Below, in pieces: positions 1 through 13,644 of a stretch of 64,000 nt of DNA (within the stretch, counting starts at the first letter, position 1; every line of letters starts with the position of its first letter). The notes under the pieces were generated by a model that did not search any database, was not told the DNA's origin, and worked only from the letters and a program-made list of their open reading frames with translations. This DNA is from Branchiostoma floridae. Taxonomy: Eukaryota > Chordata > Leptocardii > Amphioxiformes > Branchiostomatidae. Made by a program: the position numbers and the translations under genes. The DNA is taken from contig NC_049981.1 of NCBI RefSeq assembly GCF_000003815.2, forward strand, positions 20,886,505-20,950,504, in the 5' to 3' direction.

Positions 1-3000
1 GAATTTCTATTACAACACATGGTAATGATATTTTCCACGGCAAGGTCTTTTTCCAACCCTCAGAGGTACTCCGGTAATAGCTTTAGTAAAATATTCTATT
101 GTCAACTGACCCTGTAACCTCCAGAAGAAGCAACTTTTTAATGACCCCTATTTAGACATATGAGGATAGTCCCACAACCATATACGACCGTGACCCGGGA
201 GCCAATGTAATAAATAGAAAGCCTGTACTTAACGTCATGATGTGTTTCATGAAGGACACTCACAACGAAAAGTCCATTATACATTCCTCGGTAATGGCCC
301 CAGCGCCCGGGCGGTCCATGGCCAAGTGCGCACTGTTACTTAGTGGTTGAATATGGCACCGGCGCTAGGATATAATCAGAAGAGCCAGGGGGTTAATGCT
401 TTTATACATGCTTAATAAGGATACTAATAGCTATAGGCTGCAACTGTCGAGAACGTTAACAGCATTTCTCGTTAGTTTTCGTTATTGTCGGTCGTCTTGA
501 AAAATAAAATGAATTTGTCAAAAGTTGTTTTTTACATTAGACGTGCCCCTTGCTGTTGCCGTGAGTAGCAAACGTTTCACATCGACCAAATTCGCATATC
601 CTGGTCCCCTTTAGCTGCTGTTATCAAAGTAGTTTCGACTCATTGTCGTTTATGTATCTCTTGGTAAATCAGGCGAAATGGAACCGTGTCCCTTATGACA
701 CGGAAATGAAGGCAAGACCTCACTGGCACTAGGCATAGAGTAACGGTAATGATCATATAGCGGTTCTAAAGTTACCATCGTTGGATTCCTCAGAGTGTTT
801 TCTTGGAAAGATTCCAATATGTATGTGACTCTTGGGCATCCTATCTGGACCGTATGTAGTGACAAGAGACCTATCTCGTGGATCGAAAAGAACTTCTAGA
901 CAAATGTTCTGTCAACTCTGAGAGCATTCTCGAAAGGGAATATTCGTCAACGTGGGTTTTGTACTGCTTTTATTGTCGTCAAAAGACATGCTGTAGACAA
1001 TGATCAATGATCATGACCTACAAGTCAACAACACACATCCATCGTGAAAGCTACCACGGGGCAAAGAGTCTGTGCAACGAGAAGAGTTAGCCCAGTGTTC
1101 TCGTAATGGTCACAACTGCTCACATAAAGCACACGTCACAAACTATATTTACAACCAGACAAACGTCAGTACCAACAGACTCCTTCAGGAGTAAAACTGG
1201 TAATCTAATGTCTTGTCTTGTCTAAGCATCGACTCGCACACAGAGATCGCCTTGCATTTGCCTTTTCTATCTTAGTCTTGTTGCCAAGTGAGTCACCGGG
1301 CTTCTTGTTAGATTAATGCTGGTATCGATCGGTGACGGTAGTGTCGGGGGTGCTACATCAACTTCGGTCCGCCTCCCGCGTCAGGGAAAATTACTCTCGT
1401 GTGTCAAAACAGCCAACTTTTAAAAGACCGAATGTTAATGTGAATGTCGCAGTGACAGATGCACAATCAGCCGTATTGATCGCAAGTTACACTAAGATCT
1501 GAAGGGACACTTTGGTGTAACGGTAACTTTGTTTTTTTATCACTGCTTACGTACTATATGTTCTAAGAAGCTAATGCACTGTAAATACTGTTTTGTTAAA
1601 ACTATCATTGGCACAGCAATTTAGTGGATGTTCTTAAACCTCCAGTTCCACAGTAACCTGTTCCCTACCATTTTATTAATTAAGACGTTCTGGTAGTATT
1701 ACAGTTGCACACTGTCAATCAAGCAGTCGAAGGGAATACCCCATCCTGACGTAAGTGTATTGCTGAACATACGCAAGATGCGTCCAAAAAGAGTCCATCT
1801 ACACAGGTACACCAGAATTTCGGTCGGTCAGGTGACCCCGGTATTGATTTAAAAGTTTCAATTCTAGACTAAACATGGACAGAAATACCCATGAGCCAGG
1901 GCTGAAGACAAGCTATCCATTATACCATCCAAGGGCGACCAGAGTCAGTTGCTGGCATGTCTGGCGATCAGCAAGCCTGCATGAAATGTGTGACCAGCTG
2001 CACCACAGATGTCCGATAACGATGATGAGGCTCCCTCAGAATTACATGTACACTCACGTTTGCGTATCGGGACTATTAACTTACCAAGCACTAAATTCTA
2101 TTTACAGTGGATAAGATTCACAGTCACACTCAATATTACGCATGATCTACTCGCTAACAAGCTTACACGTTTTGATGTGATAGTTTGCAATGGCTAAAGC
2201 AGTCAGTTATCATATGAATACAATATTGCATGTAGATTCACGTTTGCCATGCAAATGAACACAATCAACAAGAAATACCCGATCTTATTATGAACCAGAT
2301 ATTTTCAGATCAAAAACCAGGTCATTTGATACAAACAAAACGTCAAATAAAGCGGGCAGAATTTTGTGCGATGTGATAAATAGACCATACTTTCTGCACA
2401 ATTACACCGCTTCCATTACAGTCATTGCTGTACAAGACAATACGTACGTGATGCCATCTAAGTACAGAAATTATGTATTGATACTTCAAAAATAAACGTT
2501 GTGATGCCTCTTGCGTACATATAGTGGCCCTAAAATTCAAACAGCCTGGATGGCTCGAAGACCTCAATCAAAATTACTGCCCGCCTTGCGAGACATTATG
2601 GTTACGTAATACGTCGTTACGTTGTCCTGAGCATGTAATTTATGAAAGCTTTGCATGCTACGAACTCTGTGCTGCAAACAACGCCATGGTGCTAAGTAAG
2701 TGTTGCGCAGTCTGAATAAAAGTTCTAAACTGGAACTATGCGGCTCCAGATGTATTGCTGCCTGAAGGATGAATGCAGACAATGTGCTTTTGTCTGCAGG
2801 GTTGTTGACAGTTTGGAAAATAATACGCATGGAAGTTGGGAGAGGCTGATACATTTTTGCACAGACGCAAGAAGAATGTCAGCCAGCAAGGGGGTACGTT
2901 ATGTACCAAGTATATCATTTTCACTGGATGAAATAAGCAAGTTTTCATAGGATTGTTGATTACCATGAAACAGTGGGAAACTTTTTTCAATAGAATTGTT

Positions 3001-6000
3001 ATTCAGACATTTTAAAAGGTTACCTCTATACCTCTTGATCAAACATCTTCTCCCAGCAATCGCATCTTTATGCACCGTGTGCTTTCATGCTTGATTTCCA
3101 GAAAGGGTTTTATAACTATTTTATATCTTTCATGACATTTAGACGTTGGTCCAGAAATGATATCATTCTTCGCAGGAGTGACCTCTGCTTTGTGTTTTCT
3201 GCCCTGTTACTTGAAATGTGTGCGTCACCGATAGATATGGTGATGACTTCAAGTATAATAAAAGTAATGCCAATTTTCCAGCGTGGCCATGAACCGTTTT
3301 ATTGTCTATCTCTGGGGGGAGATAAGGTGATCGGCATTGTCATTTAAGCCCATCACAGCCGTTCAACACATCACTCGTCAAACAGTTAAAGCCCACATCC
3401 CGTCAGCTACATTGGTTTGCTAGATGAAACATGTCTTTGTAGCACAATAGGCGTGTTGTGGTTCAATGATAATTGATGATGCGTCTTTTCAATTCGACTG
3501 TCAGTCCAAATGCTTGTATCTTGGCACATCTCATGGGAATTATCAGAGGAAACGCTGCGGTCTATCCACCAGATTATCTCAAACGTCACGCTGATTGGGT
3601 TATTTGCTGACGTAACACAAAATATTTTCACCCCAGAGCCAAGATAAGTGTTTAGGAATGGTAATGCGCAGTCGGATATATGACTAGTTTTTTTGAAACA
3701 AAGTTGACAGAATTTTGACCTTAAGGTTGTACAGGCCTAGACTTTTTTTACTCACTACCCCCATTTAAAGAAGGCAAAGTTTTGAAATATGTGTGCACGT
3801 GTCCGGTGTAATATCTTCAGACCCTCTAGATTGATATTGATATAGACTGATATTTTACATGTGGGTGCAAGTTCGCCCCCCCTCCTCCTAGCGGCTTGCT
3901 ATGGAATTGGAGGGGCTTTTTTGTTAAAGTCTTTCATTTTCAGTTGCATATTACCAGCTGACCAAGACCATCTTACAAGCCACGCAATGTAATGAGCATT
4001 GGATCGTGTAAGGAGCATTTAATAATGTAAAAAATCAATTCAGACTCGATAGAAGGGAAAAGATTCCACCGACTTATAAAGTGACGAATGCAGTGATTTA
4101 CATCCACATCTACAAAGATTCCAGTTCACCATTTATCGCAAGTTCCTCAGCAGACGGGTCAGACTGTGATGGATATACATCCCACTCCCAATTCGCTATC
4201 GAACGGGTAACTGAATAGAGAGGAAATGAAACGAAGAACTGTGATCTATCAGGAACTCGGAAACATGTAGCTAAGGTCAAAAGTGCCTTCTGATACTGAG
4301 AGGATGGAGCAAATCAAATGAGGAGCATCCATCACATCTTAATAGTATAAATTGAACCTACGAAAGTCACTGTACATGGACAATACCGAATGCATAAATC
4401 ATTATCTTGACGCCAAACCTAGTCAGAAATTATAAAGTTGATTATTATGGTGAGGATGATCTCATTTCCACTGAAAGAGTTTACCCGTTGGATCATATTA
4501 AAGGTAACTGTAATCATATTGTTTACAGATGAGGTGAAGGGATGTTTTCAAACGATAGGTTTTGGAATTACATTTGAACTGATGGTACAGTAAGCCAGTG
4601 GTCACCGTAGTAGGCTTGGGATTGCACGAGTTCGACCTATCAAAAAAAAAAATTGTTCCCGATTACGAACCGTACAAAAGAGGGTTGGTAGGTTGAATTC
4701 TCATTCTCATTCTCAAATACAGTTTAAAAATGCAAAATGCACAAAAAGAAGTTTTTCAACATCATCTTTCAATAATATATGTTTATGCGGTGTATTGACA
4801 TTAAGGGCGGCTAGGTTTTTTTGAGTCTGTTGATATCAAGTTTCTACGATTCTACAACGTTCTCATTACACATCTCTTTAATGAAAAAAGTATATGTCCC
4901 TGCTCAGTGATTAGCTACCAAAAAAGTCGGCAGGTTTTTGCTATACATTGTTAGGTAATAGGAAACATCATTTTTATCCCAGTACTTTTCCCGCACTGTT
5001 GTCCTTGAGTAATTAATCTCGCCTGAGCCTGCGTGATTGGATTTTGATCCTGCTCAGGCGCAGGTGGTAGGTACTTCGATAACGGCCATGGAAAGTGTCT
5101 TGGGGACATTTGACATTTGCGCACTTTCTCATTATCGTGTTCCAACGGCGCCTAAAGTGTTCAAATGAATAGACCTGATCCGCTCCTGTGCGCGTTCAAC
5201 AATTGGAGGGATTTGATGAGGTTGCGTTTGTAGGATCTGTGGATATCTCTGAGTCGACGTTTTATTGGGTTTAGCTAAAGTTCTTAATTGACTGTGCTGG
5301 TGCTTGATTAATAACTTGACATGATCTCGTTGATTTTAACCTTATCATTTATGACAATATTCTGATTAGTTGAACAATATAAATTGACATTAAATGATTT
5401 AAAAACATCTAAAAGTAGCCGATTTTGATACATCTCTTCTATTTTGTTTTATTCAAAGCGGGGAGGTTTTGATGTTCTCTTAGTCATAAGTTGAATACAA
5501 TAAATATGCAGAATGTATTATAGAAGAAATACTTTAAGCATATTGCACTGTCTGTTCCCTTGTGTTCATAAGGATCTGAAAATAAATGTTGCTTTGTATC
5601 AACATATACTTGATAGGTTAGTTGATGTTTGTATATGCTAATAACGAATGTTTGATTTGACTTTTGTTCATGATCATGACCTAGTGCATCTGTCTCATGC
5701 GCAACGGATCGCATAAATCTAATGTATTAATCGGTGTCTACATTGTTCGCAACTGTGATACACACAGTGCAGTGCTACAAGAACGCCAGGCAATGATGTC
5801 CACCTATAAACTGTAAAGATCAAAACTGTCGACATTAATGGTGGTCAGAAAAATTGTTGAACCACGGTACTGTCTGACCTTACTGACCTCTTGACGTGAT
5901 ATGTTATAGATCACTGACTGTGTTATTGCCATCACGTACAGGCGCTTTGTTTTAGGTGTGTCTTTTCGTTGTGTTCTTGCGTGTCAGTAATTATCCGTAT

Positions 6001-7400
6001 ACACTGTCAGCAGAGTGGCAGGAAATGAGTTGGAAGATGGTGTTACCTGGCAAAGTTTCATCTAACCCGAGTGACAGGAAGTATCAGACATGACAGGACA
6101 TGGGGTTAACGGGAGAGTCTACTGATTCATAGGGAGGTATTATTTTTGATCCGATTGTGTTTCGAATTATTTTCCATATGCTAGTCACTTTTTCCATAGA
6201 GTGACAGGAAGCGATCAATGGCCATATGTGATGACAATCAAACCTGATTTGCTTGATGAATGAACTACGATTAAACAGGACAAAGAAGAAGCTCTAAATA
6301 CAGTCCACGGACTCCGAGGCATGGGGTCCACGAACTCTTGTTCAGCAATGTGCTTGGAAGCAGCTTCATTTGCTTTGTTACAGGTGATCTATAACTGTCA
6401 ACAAGTTCAAGGATATGAAATCAAGCGTTGTTATTTTGGTTTTTATTTTGGTTTCCACGTCACGCAATATGTTGACATCATTTTCACTTGCGTAGTGTCA
6501 CAGTCTGCATAGATTGACTGACAGTAGTGTAGGTTTGACTCCCCTGGATTCAAGCAAGACGTGACACTATGTACAAGCACTGTAAAGTATCGCGTCGTGG
6601 TTGATTCTGGGTGCCATATATTGAGCAAACCTGACATATCTCTTTTCAAGTCCAGTTGTATTTCCTTGTTCAATGTGTCTCCTAAAAGCCTGTCGGATTT
6701 GCCCTTGTATTGAGATGGATTACCACCGTCTCCTATTACCACTCCCATTTGTCTGACAACCAATTCCTATTTATGCTTTCTTGTTCATTTCGAAGGCGTC
6801 CAAGTAATTATACCGGCTAGTGTTACACCCACTCTTAAAATACTACCACCTTCACGTCCACTCGAGCTCATATTTACGACTCTAGTCTTTCATTTATTTC
6901 ATTCATTCATCAAGAAAAGACTATGATACTCACACTGCATGTAATGAACACTGCCACTCTCGACTGAATTAAAGGAACAGCACATCATGACGATATTGGA
7001 ATAAATGCCTTTTTGTAGGTTTCCGCAGTCAACCTATATCAATGTTGAAACTTTTCTCATGATTTTGTTAGCCTTTTGTTAGCTGTTGTATTCCTGGGCA
7101 TATGCGAAAATGCTACCGAAACATGAAAGGCAATGACTAGCTAGGATATGATCTTACATGCTTAAAAGCTTTCGCTTCCATTTATGCGAAATTGATAGGA
7201 AGCCTGGTATGTCTTTATTCCACCTTCCGTTTCATGTTGTCTTGTTAGTATTCGGTTATATATATAAAACGTACGCAATCCAACGAAAAAGAAAAGGAAC
7301 AGAGAGTGAACGTATCCACCACTAAGTGTTAAGTACTGTAGGCGTCTTGACAGATGTAAAGGCCTTCTAATCATATACAACCCGGCTCTCCACTCTCATG
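1..7400. other. gene-poor stretch, nothing recognised
   Basis: No open frame here is longer than about 106 codons, and none has a recognisable motif, signal peptide or convincing pair of splice sites. Base composition is ordinary AT-rich intergenic DNA. A short (ATTCTC) run lies at about 4697-4714. A motif like GAGTGACAGGAAG recurs at about 6015, 6070 and 6200 without forming an array. Short exons of a gene could be hidden here, because single small exons cannot be seen by eye. Confidence 0.5.
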
Positions 7401-7404
7401 GTTA

Positions 7405-7935
7405 TCATTACCTTCGCCAGAATAGCAAGGTTATGTTTTGAGTCTTGTGTCTCTATATGTAGGTCAACAGCATACAACTAGAGTAGCTGTAGATGGACAT
7501 TCATGATATTTGGTATTTGAGTAGCAGTTACAGAAACGAAGGTCCTGTTCGAAAATAGTTCACCTGGCAATTTCCGTCGGAACTGCAGCGAGGCGAGTGT
7601 GTGCGTGTGTATGTTTGCGTACAAGATAACTCGAGACGTTGTGGATCGTTTTGCATGATTTTTGGTAGTAATGTGGGGGGGGGATGAAGGTCAGGGACAT
7701 TGTCTCTTTCTTGCTCCATAAGTAATGTAGATCAGATCAACAAATACAGCTGTTTGGTGTTTATTTTTCCAACAAGTCAAGTAGCGTGGTCATGTTTATT
7801 TAAGACAGTACAATGACAGACGCACGTGAAAACAATGTCCATTATTCTATTTTGACCTTTGCCAAGAAGGTTATGTTTTGAGATGTATTTGTATAGTCCA
7901 TGACCTTCAAAGTCTTTGATAAAGGCACTCCCCAT
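7405..7935 (+). repeat. copies of a dispersed GT-rich repeat family
   Basis: Two neighbouring stretches share a pattern: a start like ATTACCTTCGCCAG / GACCTTTGCCAAG, then AAGGTTATGTTTTG (about 7430 and 7868), a GTGTGTGCGTGTGTATG run (about 7600), then AAGATAACTCGAGACG (about 7624) and TGATTTTTGGTA. The same ordered words, diverged, recur in either orientation near 24.9, 25.4, 26.4, 28.0, 34.7, 43.7 and 45.9 kb. No protein is encoded. The order of words and the spread of copies indicate an old mobile or otherwise dispersed family. Class unknown. Confidence 0.5.
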
Positions 7936-8066
7936 ATACTAAGCCTTGATTACTTGGCGATGTGTTTCGTGGAACTCTAGTATAAAATTGCTTTTAAAGC
8001 CGATGTGCCCACTCTGTATTTGTTGCTTTTCAAGTCACTTGCCTTCCTATACTTCTAAATGAAAAC

Positions 8067-8792
8067 TTACGTTGAGTCTAATAGTATGCTGATTCGATTG
8101 TATGGATGGCATCCTCTCGGAACTCGATGCGAGCGTGCTATAAAAGATGTTTGGGGGAAAAAGTTGCTGCCTTTGTAATGAAATCTGAGTGGTCAAAATG
8201 GCTAAACATATGACTTAGCACACAGATTATGGTATACAGAACAATAGATTGCTAATTTGTGTTCTTTTATATCTTTTCCTTGAGCTATGAATGGACCGTT
8301 CCATTCGAGCGCCATATCGAACAAATGGAACCCCTGTTTTATTCATAAATCTCGGTCAAAAACAGCGTTAGCGGGACAGAGATTGCTGAACAAAATGCTA
8401 CGCCTTCTTTGTTGAAGACTACGTGCCCAGCTACTTTAGTTGTTTTGGGAAGGATGGGTAGGATGCGTATGTAAAGGAGGGTAACATGTTACATGTATGT
8501 GACTGTGATCCCTACCCACAGGGATTATGGTGTTTGGCTAGAACGGTTCACTGGCATTTTGCTACATAAGTATCTGTTTTCCAATATTTTCTTTGCAATT
8601 TGCGGCATATATTTACTGTTAACTCGTTTTGCATCTGGTAAGGAGCGGTATGACGCCAACGGTGCATTATAACACCTAATGTCTCCGCTACTTGCACCTG
8701 CTTTGTAAGATTTACAGTATGGTCGAGAATTTTACTATTGATGCGAGCGCGCGGATGTCATCCATATAATGAAATCAGTAGGTCTGATGTAA
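8067..8792. mobile_element. non-autonomous element with terminal inverted repeats (family X, copy 1)
   Basis: The left end runs from about TTACGTTGAG to GATTGTATGGATGGCATCC. The right end reads GGATGTCATCCATATAAT and ends near GATGTAA. The ends are inverted copies of one another with substitutions. A second copy lies at 22990-23865 and a right half at about 39590-39725, each ending in the same GATGTCATCCAT block. No transposase frame is visible, so it is a MITE-like derivative. The DNA just outside (7980-8066 and 8795-8883) is itself a diverged direct repeat of about 90 bp, so the true unit may be larger. The superfamily cannot be assigned. Confidence 0.55.
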
Positions 8793-8889
8793 TTGTGCTT
8801 AAAACCGCACATGCTGCTACTGCAGCTGTTGCTTTCCAAGTTGAATGCCTTCCTATAGTTTTACATGCAAATTTACCCTAAATCCGCCC

Positions 8890-9860
8890 CCCCCCCGAAT
8901 AAACTGGCACGGTAAGCGATTGAAATGGTAAGAAACTGATAAAGTTCCTAAAATATGAGCACGCACGCGGGAATCATTTATAAGCGTTCAGAATTTAATC
9001 AGGACATATAAATCTGGCGCGTCGTCAAAGGCTTTCGATAGAGAAAGAAAATTAAGAAATTTGTCAAGTCTCAGGTAGACGAATATACAGGATTAGGGTC
9101 GAGGGTTACTTTCTGTTCTATGAAGATATCTTAATCCGTCTTCCTTTTGAAGCCGTAATTACAAATAACTTTCACTATCTACGTGCCTAATGCTACAAAG
9201 TCTTGTGACTTAGCACGTAAATGATCACAACCCAGGTTGCTGTGTTTCACTGATCGAATGAAATACCGTAGAAAATAAAAGTTAGAACAGGAAATTTGAT
9301 TTGGTTTCGGACAAATTCTATTTGAGAAGAAGGAAATTACAAACTTTGATTGATGAACGATTGCAAAACATTGTTATACATATTCATTGGTTTCTGTATA
9401 TTTTGTAACGCACAAAGTCTTTATAAGCTTGGCTGTTGTGCTGGATTATTTTGCATCGCAACTCAATTTCAAGGCAGAAGCTGGCTATTAATATTGCGAA
9501 GAAGTTATCAATGGACCTTTGTTAGAAAAATGTAAAGAAAATACAAAGATTACGAAACGACGATATGTTAATTGATAGACATCCACTGTCATTCTCAAGA
9601 TATGGTTTCTTTTCTCGTGGGTACAGTATAATTATCCAGTTATTCTGCCTTGTCCTATCAAGATTGTTGAAAAAATTACAATATTCAAGGAATATGGTTG
9701 TGACCTATATTTCTCGTAAATACATTTGTCTATAGAGTAAAGGTCAACAAAACTTTGAGTGGCATGTTTGCTTGCGGAATGACGAATATGAAGAAGTTAT
9801 GAAGAATATGAAGAAGTTATGAAGAATATCTAAGACGATTCTACCAAAAGATAACAGTAC
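8890..9860. other. intergenic stretch, nothing recognised
   Basis: A C9 run at about 8887, then AT-rich DNA with no convincing coding frame. At 9785-9830 a short direct duplication of GAATATGAAGAAGTTAT is the only local structure. Confidence 0.4.
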
Positions 9861-10085
9861 ACCTCAGAAGCTTAAGCTTGTCCCAACAACGTCCCAAACA
9901 TTGGAGGTGATGAAATCTGGAAGTGTGCCACGTTAAGGGAACCTTTTATCTCAGAACTCTGTCCTAACAACGTCTCAGTGGACACACAAAGACTACAGAA
10001 AAGGCCATAGGTAGGAAATCTAAAAAGATGTCACCAGAAGGGAACATTCCATCTCAGAACTTTGTCCTAACAACGTCCCAGGTGG
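9861..10085. repeat. three diverged tandem units of about 87-103 bp
   Basis: The block CTCAGAA...GTCC(C/T)AACAACGTC(C/T)CA occurs at about 9863, 9950 and 10053. The intervening DNA (AAGGGAAC.., GGTGATG..) is partly conserved. It looks like a short, decayed tandem repeat with no coding content. Confidence 0.5.
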
Positions 10086-10465
10086 ATACGTAGAGAATGT
10101 AAACAGCTGCTGAGCGGCACCATAACGAGTAGGACGAGTCGATGATGTATTGGGGAAGCGTTATTTTAATGATGTCCTACCGGACTATAGGCCACCGTAG
10201 AGACCAAATCAGCATCTGTGACCATGGGTTAGTTTGCTACAGCTAAGTGACTTTCTTCATTTGTCATCCGCACACGCCTCATGCTGGAACTTGCTACCCA
10301 ATGTAAAACAAAAGAGGCGCGGGCAATTTTCTCGCAATGTTTTATTCAATGTAGACAATGTTTGGTATAATGCCAGATCTCCCAATTGATTTGCGGAATC
10401 CACAAAATACACCAACCTATTCCAAACTTTTCTGACAGTTTCGGAATACATACCGCGCTATGTAT

Positions 10466-10640
10466 AGCCATACAAGAGTTGTGAGGCTTGTACAACTTGC
10501 ATTTTACATGGCAATACAAGAACTGGGCGACCTTACACAACTTGCATCCGATTAAATGGCCACACAAGAGCTGGGAGACCTTGCGCAACGTGTATCTTGC
10601 ATCATGGCCATGCAAGACCTGGAAGACATTGTACATCCTA
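10466..10640. repeat. minisatellite of about 44-48 bp, four units
   Basis: Units beginning ATGGCC(A)(T/C)ACAAGA start at about 10466, 10510, 10557 and 10605. They share ACAAGANCTGGGNGACCTT and CAACTTGCAT. Because the last periods are near 48 bp, the + strand reads as a 16-residue repeat (W..K.W.TL.NL) inside a 100-codon open frame (10488-10790). That frame is probably a by-product of the repeat, since the first unit is out of register and no conserved protein is recognised. Confidence 0.6.
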
Positions 10641-11335
10641 CAAATGATAATGAAAAATGTTTGCCGTACTCTTGAAGATCAACCAAGAGCAATGAATGAC
10701 ATGGTGTGCATGAAGAGCGTTATGCTCGCCATGCACGTCCGAGACACTAACTGGACTAGATTGATCGATGGCTTTATGAATGCAGAGTAACCTGGTGTTA
10801 TTCAGGTTTATGTTGCATGTGTGCCTTACTTCCATTCCAAATGGAACCTTAATGAATGTGATGAATTTACCAACAAATGCCATAATATCTTTATGTTCGC
10901 TACAAACTTGCTAGAGCATTTGTATGCTCCATCTCTGTCTTAGTTCTATTGGTGCAGTTATAGACTCTATTTCTGTCTCTGTTCTGTTCTTTGCAATATA
11001 TTAGGACGTTTTACACACACTGACTTCTTTCTCATAACACAAAAGTCAGATTAATGATTTTATCAAGCGTTCTATTATTACAAACGTAAGAAAACATGTA
11101 TACTTAAAATGATACTGGCAGCCAGTCTCCACGGGAAGACAATTACCTTGCAGAAATTGGAGAAGACCGTTCTCCAATAACATCTCTCTATCTTCATTAA
11201 TTCCGTGAGCTTTAAGTTCTCAGCGGTCTGCAGAAGCCGTTGCATCTCATTTAACACTGACATGAGGTAACACATCTTAACATCGCATTGAAATGGACGG
11301 GATTGGCACTAAGGTGCATAGACAGCCCCGGACAT

Positions 11336-11486
11336 GTCCGTGTAGCTCAACTGGCAGCAGCCTAACTGTTGAAATACTGGTTCAAAATGTTTGGCAACTG
11401 GGGAGTCTCCAGTTCAACCCTGGGTTGGGCATGTTAATTGGAGTTGCACACATATTTCGGAAGAGATTCAAAATTGGGGTCCCGTG
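11336..11486 (+). mobile_element. tRNA-derived SINE (head and body)
   Basis: GTGTAGCTCAACTGGCAGCA resembles a tRNA A box, and the downstream CCAGTTCAACCCTGG has the B-box core GTTCAACCC. The body continues to AAATTGGGGTCCCGTG and then meets the 3' tail of a LINE lying on the other strand. It is not an intact tRNA: the spacing of the boxes is too long and the arms do not fold. Confidence in the tRNA origin is fair. The family name is unknown. Confidence 0.55.
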
Positions 11487-12131
11487 TTCTTTATTTCTTT
11501 ATTTGGATTTATCACAGAGAAAGGGGAGGGCAAAACAGGTGCACCTTTAAAGGCTGCCCTCCCGCACATAAAAACACATACATGTCACAACATAGACTAT
11601 ACAATAGTATATACAATGGTAGCATTAAAGGACATTATCAAAATATACATTCGTAACTAACATTAGGCGAAATCATGGTACAATGGCACAAATTTGAAGA
11701 AAAAAAAAGCGAGCGAAAAACTAGCGCGGTCTTGATGCTAGCCAAGAACTGCAACCACAGCAAGTGGTCCAGGTACAGGGAAGATCGATACAGCAGATGG
11801 TAATAAATCTGTTGTATGTAGCCTTCAAAAGTTTTCATTTAAATGGTGTTACGTCAGACTGATGTGCTGCTAACTCGCCAAAACAACGCAGGTCAGCAGC
11901 CAACTTATTCCAGATAGTCACCAATCTGGGAATGTACGTGCGACTGAATGCTGACGTCTTAGATCTAATGGGGGTTGGCATAAAGGATCTAAGACTACTA
12001 GTCGGCCTTGTGGGAAATGGCACATATTTCTCCACAGTTGACCTTGATCTGACAGAAAGCAGAATGTCACACACCTCCCGCCTGTACGTGAGTGGTAGCA
12101 GTTGTAGTGCGGTCAGTCTTTCCTTGTAAGT
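11487..12131 (-). mobile_element. 5'-truncated LINE (CR1/L2-like): reverse transcriptase C-terminus plus 3' tail
   Basis: Read on the minus strand, 12131 down to about 11836 encodes about 98 residues without a stop. It starts TYKERLTALQLLPLTYRREV and later reads SRTYIPRLVTIWNKLAADLR. This is the conserved end of CR1/L2/jockey-type reverse transcriptases (YKERL..L.LLPL.YRRE, then P.....WN.LP). A stop codon lies just upstream, so only the extreme C-terminus remains. The non-coding 3' part extends to 11487 and ends in AATAAAGAAATAAAGAA, a short-repeat tail typical of this LINE group. The fragment is 5'-truncated and inactive. No target-site duplication was found. Confidence 0.8.
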
Positions 12132-12139
12132 TCAGTCGG

Positions 12140-13640
12140 TAGACTGGAGATGTACAAGGAGTTACCTCCAGCGCCTTAAAGGGGAAGCAACCCATCCCTG
12201 TAAAAACTCACACAATCAACTGAAATAGCAAGGGTACTCGCTGTCCCACATGTGTGTTCCACTAGGTACTACAAAGGTCTGAACGAACAGACTACAACAC
12301 AACGTTAATATAGACCGTTAGGACATGTAAGGGAAGAAGAACGATAGAAGCTGCTGATGCCAGGTGTGAGACAAGCAGAGTGAAGTTATGATCAATCTGT
12401 CTTGGCCCTTTGATGTTTGAGCACAAGGCCAACACAAAGGATTCAATTTCACCTTCAACAAAAATGTTAATGTTTTACATGTAGCTAGTCTGTGTGTCAG
12501 CGGATAAGATAACTATATAATGATGCATCTTAATACTAGTCAGTACTACGGTACTGCAGCGTAGCATCTGGTTTTGATATCTCGTGTTCTGGACATGACG
12601 GGGCCGTTAGTTGTGGGTGACGGATAGTGCAGGAACTCACACACGTGTATGAGACACACGTCCATCATGACAGATGTGTTTTTTTGGGTACAAAATGTAT
12701 GCAAGGACAGCTTATGGGGTAGCACATGGAAAGTGCCATTGCAGAACACCATCTTATTTCTCAGTAATATTTCCCCAAAAGTAAAATCACACACACGGGA
12801 GTCATTATCTGCTGAAACGACAATATATTGTGCGCGTACTTCTGCTGTGGGAAAATTAGTAAGTGTGTATTATGGGATAACAATGGATTCATGTATCTTA
12901 AGCTCTATAGTAAGGGTTAACACCATTGAAAGCATAAGGTCAGTCGACATTCGTCACAAAGTAAGCGGGGGTAAATGCAGTGTACCTATTTATTCGCCAC
13001 AGCGCGCATTTACGAAGAACCTACCAGATTCTGTCTTTGAAGCTGTTAATTCGGATTGTGGATTCAATGGGTTTTTTTTACCGAAGGTTCGTGTTATCTT
13101 ATCGCATTTCATCAGAACTGCATGGCCTACAGTTGCGGCGGAGCAATCTGTCGTAGTCTTTACTTTATAGATTTTATTATTACTGTCACAACAAAATATA
13201 GGATGGATGCGTTCTATGATAACCGTATTAAATGCAAACATAGCTTCAGTTTCAGCATAATGAAGTAAATCAACAGAGCAAGTGGATCATGAAACATTTG
13301 ATTGTTTAGAATATATGTATAACGACGTATGTATTATACATACTAACATCCCATTCCACATTAGAGGCTACCCAGTTGCAACCGGGCGTTTAACAGCGCT
13401 CAACGAACGGTATAGATAAGGAAAAACGAATCTTTTTATGCTTTGTATGTTTGTAGCCCTATCAAGGCACTGTAAGGTACGGTAGCAGGAGGGAGGTTTG
13501 TAGTATTTGCGGTTAAAAAATTTAAAATGAAATCCAATTATGAATTCAAGTGTTACACAAATCCAGTTCAGGTCGCAGCGAGGTTGCAACGCGATCACCG
13601 TCTGGTGACCAGGGGGGCAGACTGACGGTCGCCGTCTTGG
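12140..13640. other. intergenic stretch with one unassigned 173-codon frame
   Basis: The frame at 12649-13170 (+) is one of the longest gap-free non-galactosyltransferase frames in the window. It has no recognisable domain, signal peptide or family motif, and its length is compatible with chance in AT-rich DNA. The rest of the stretch shows no repeats or splice-site pairs that I could support. Confidence 0.3.
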
Positions 13641-13644
13641 AATT

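Noticed and set aside
12649-13170. 173-codon + strand frame
   Set aside because: No domain, no signal peptide, biased composition or splice context, and the length is possible by chance.
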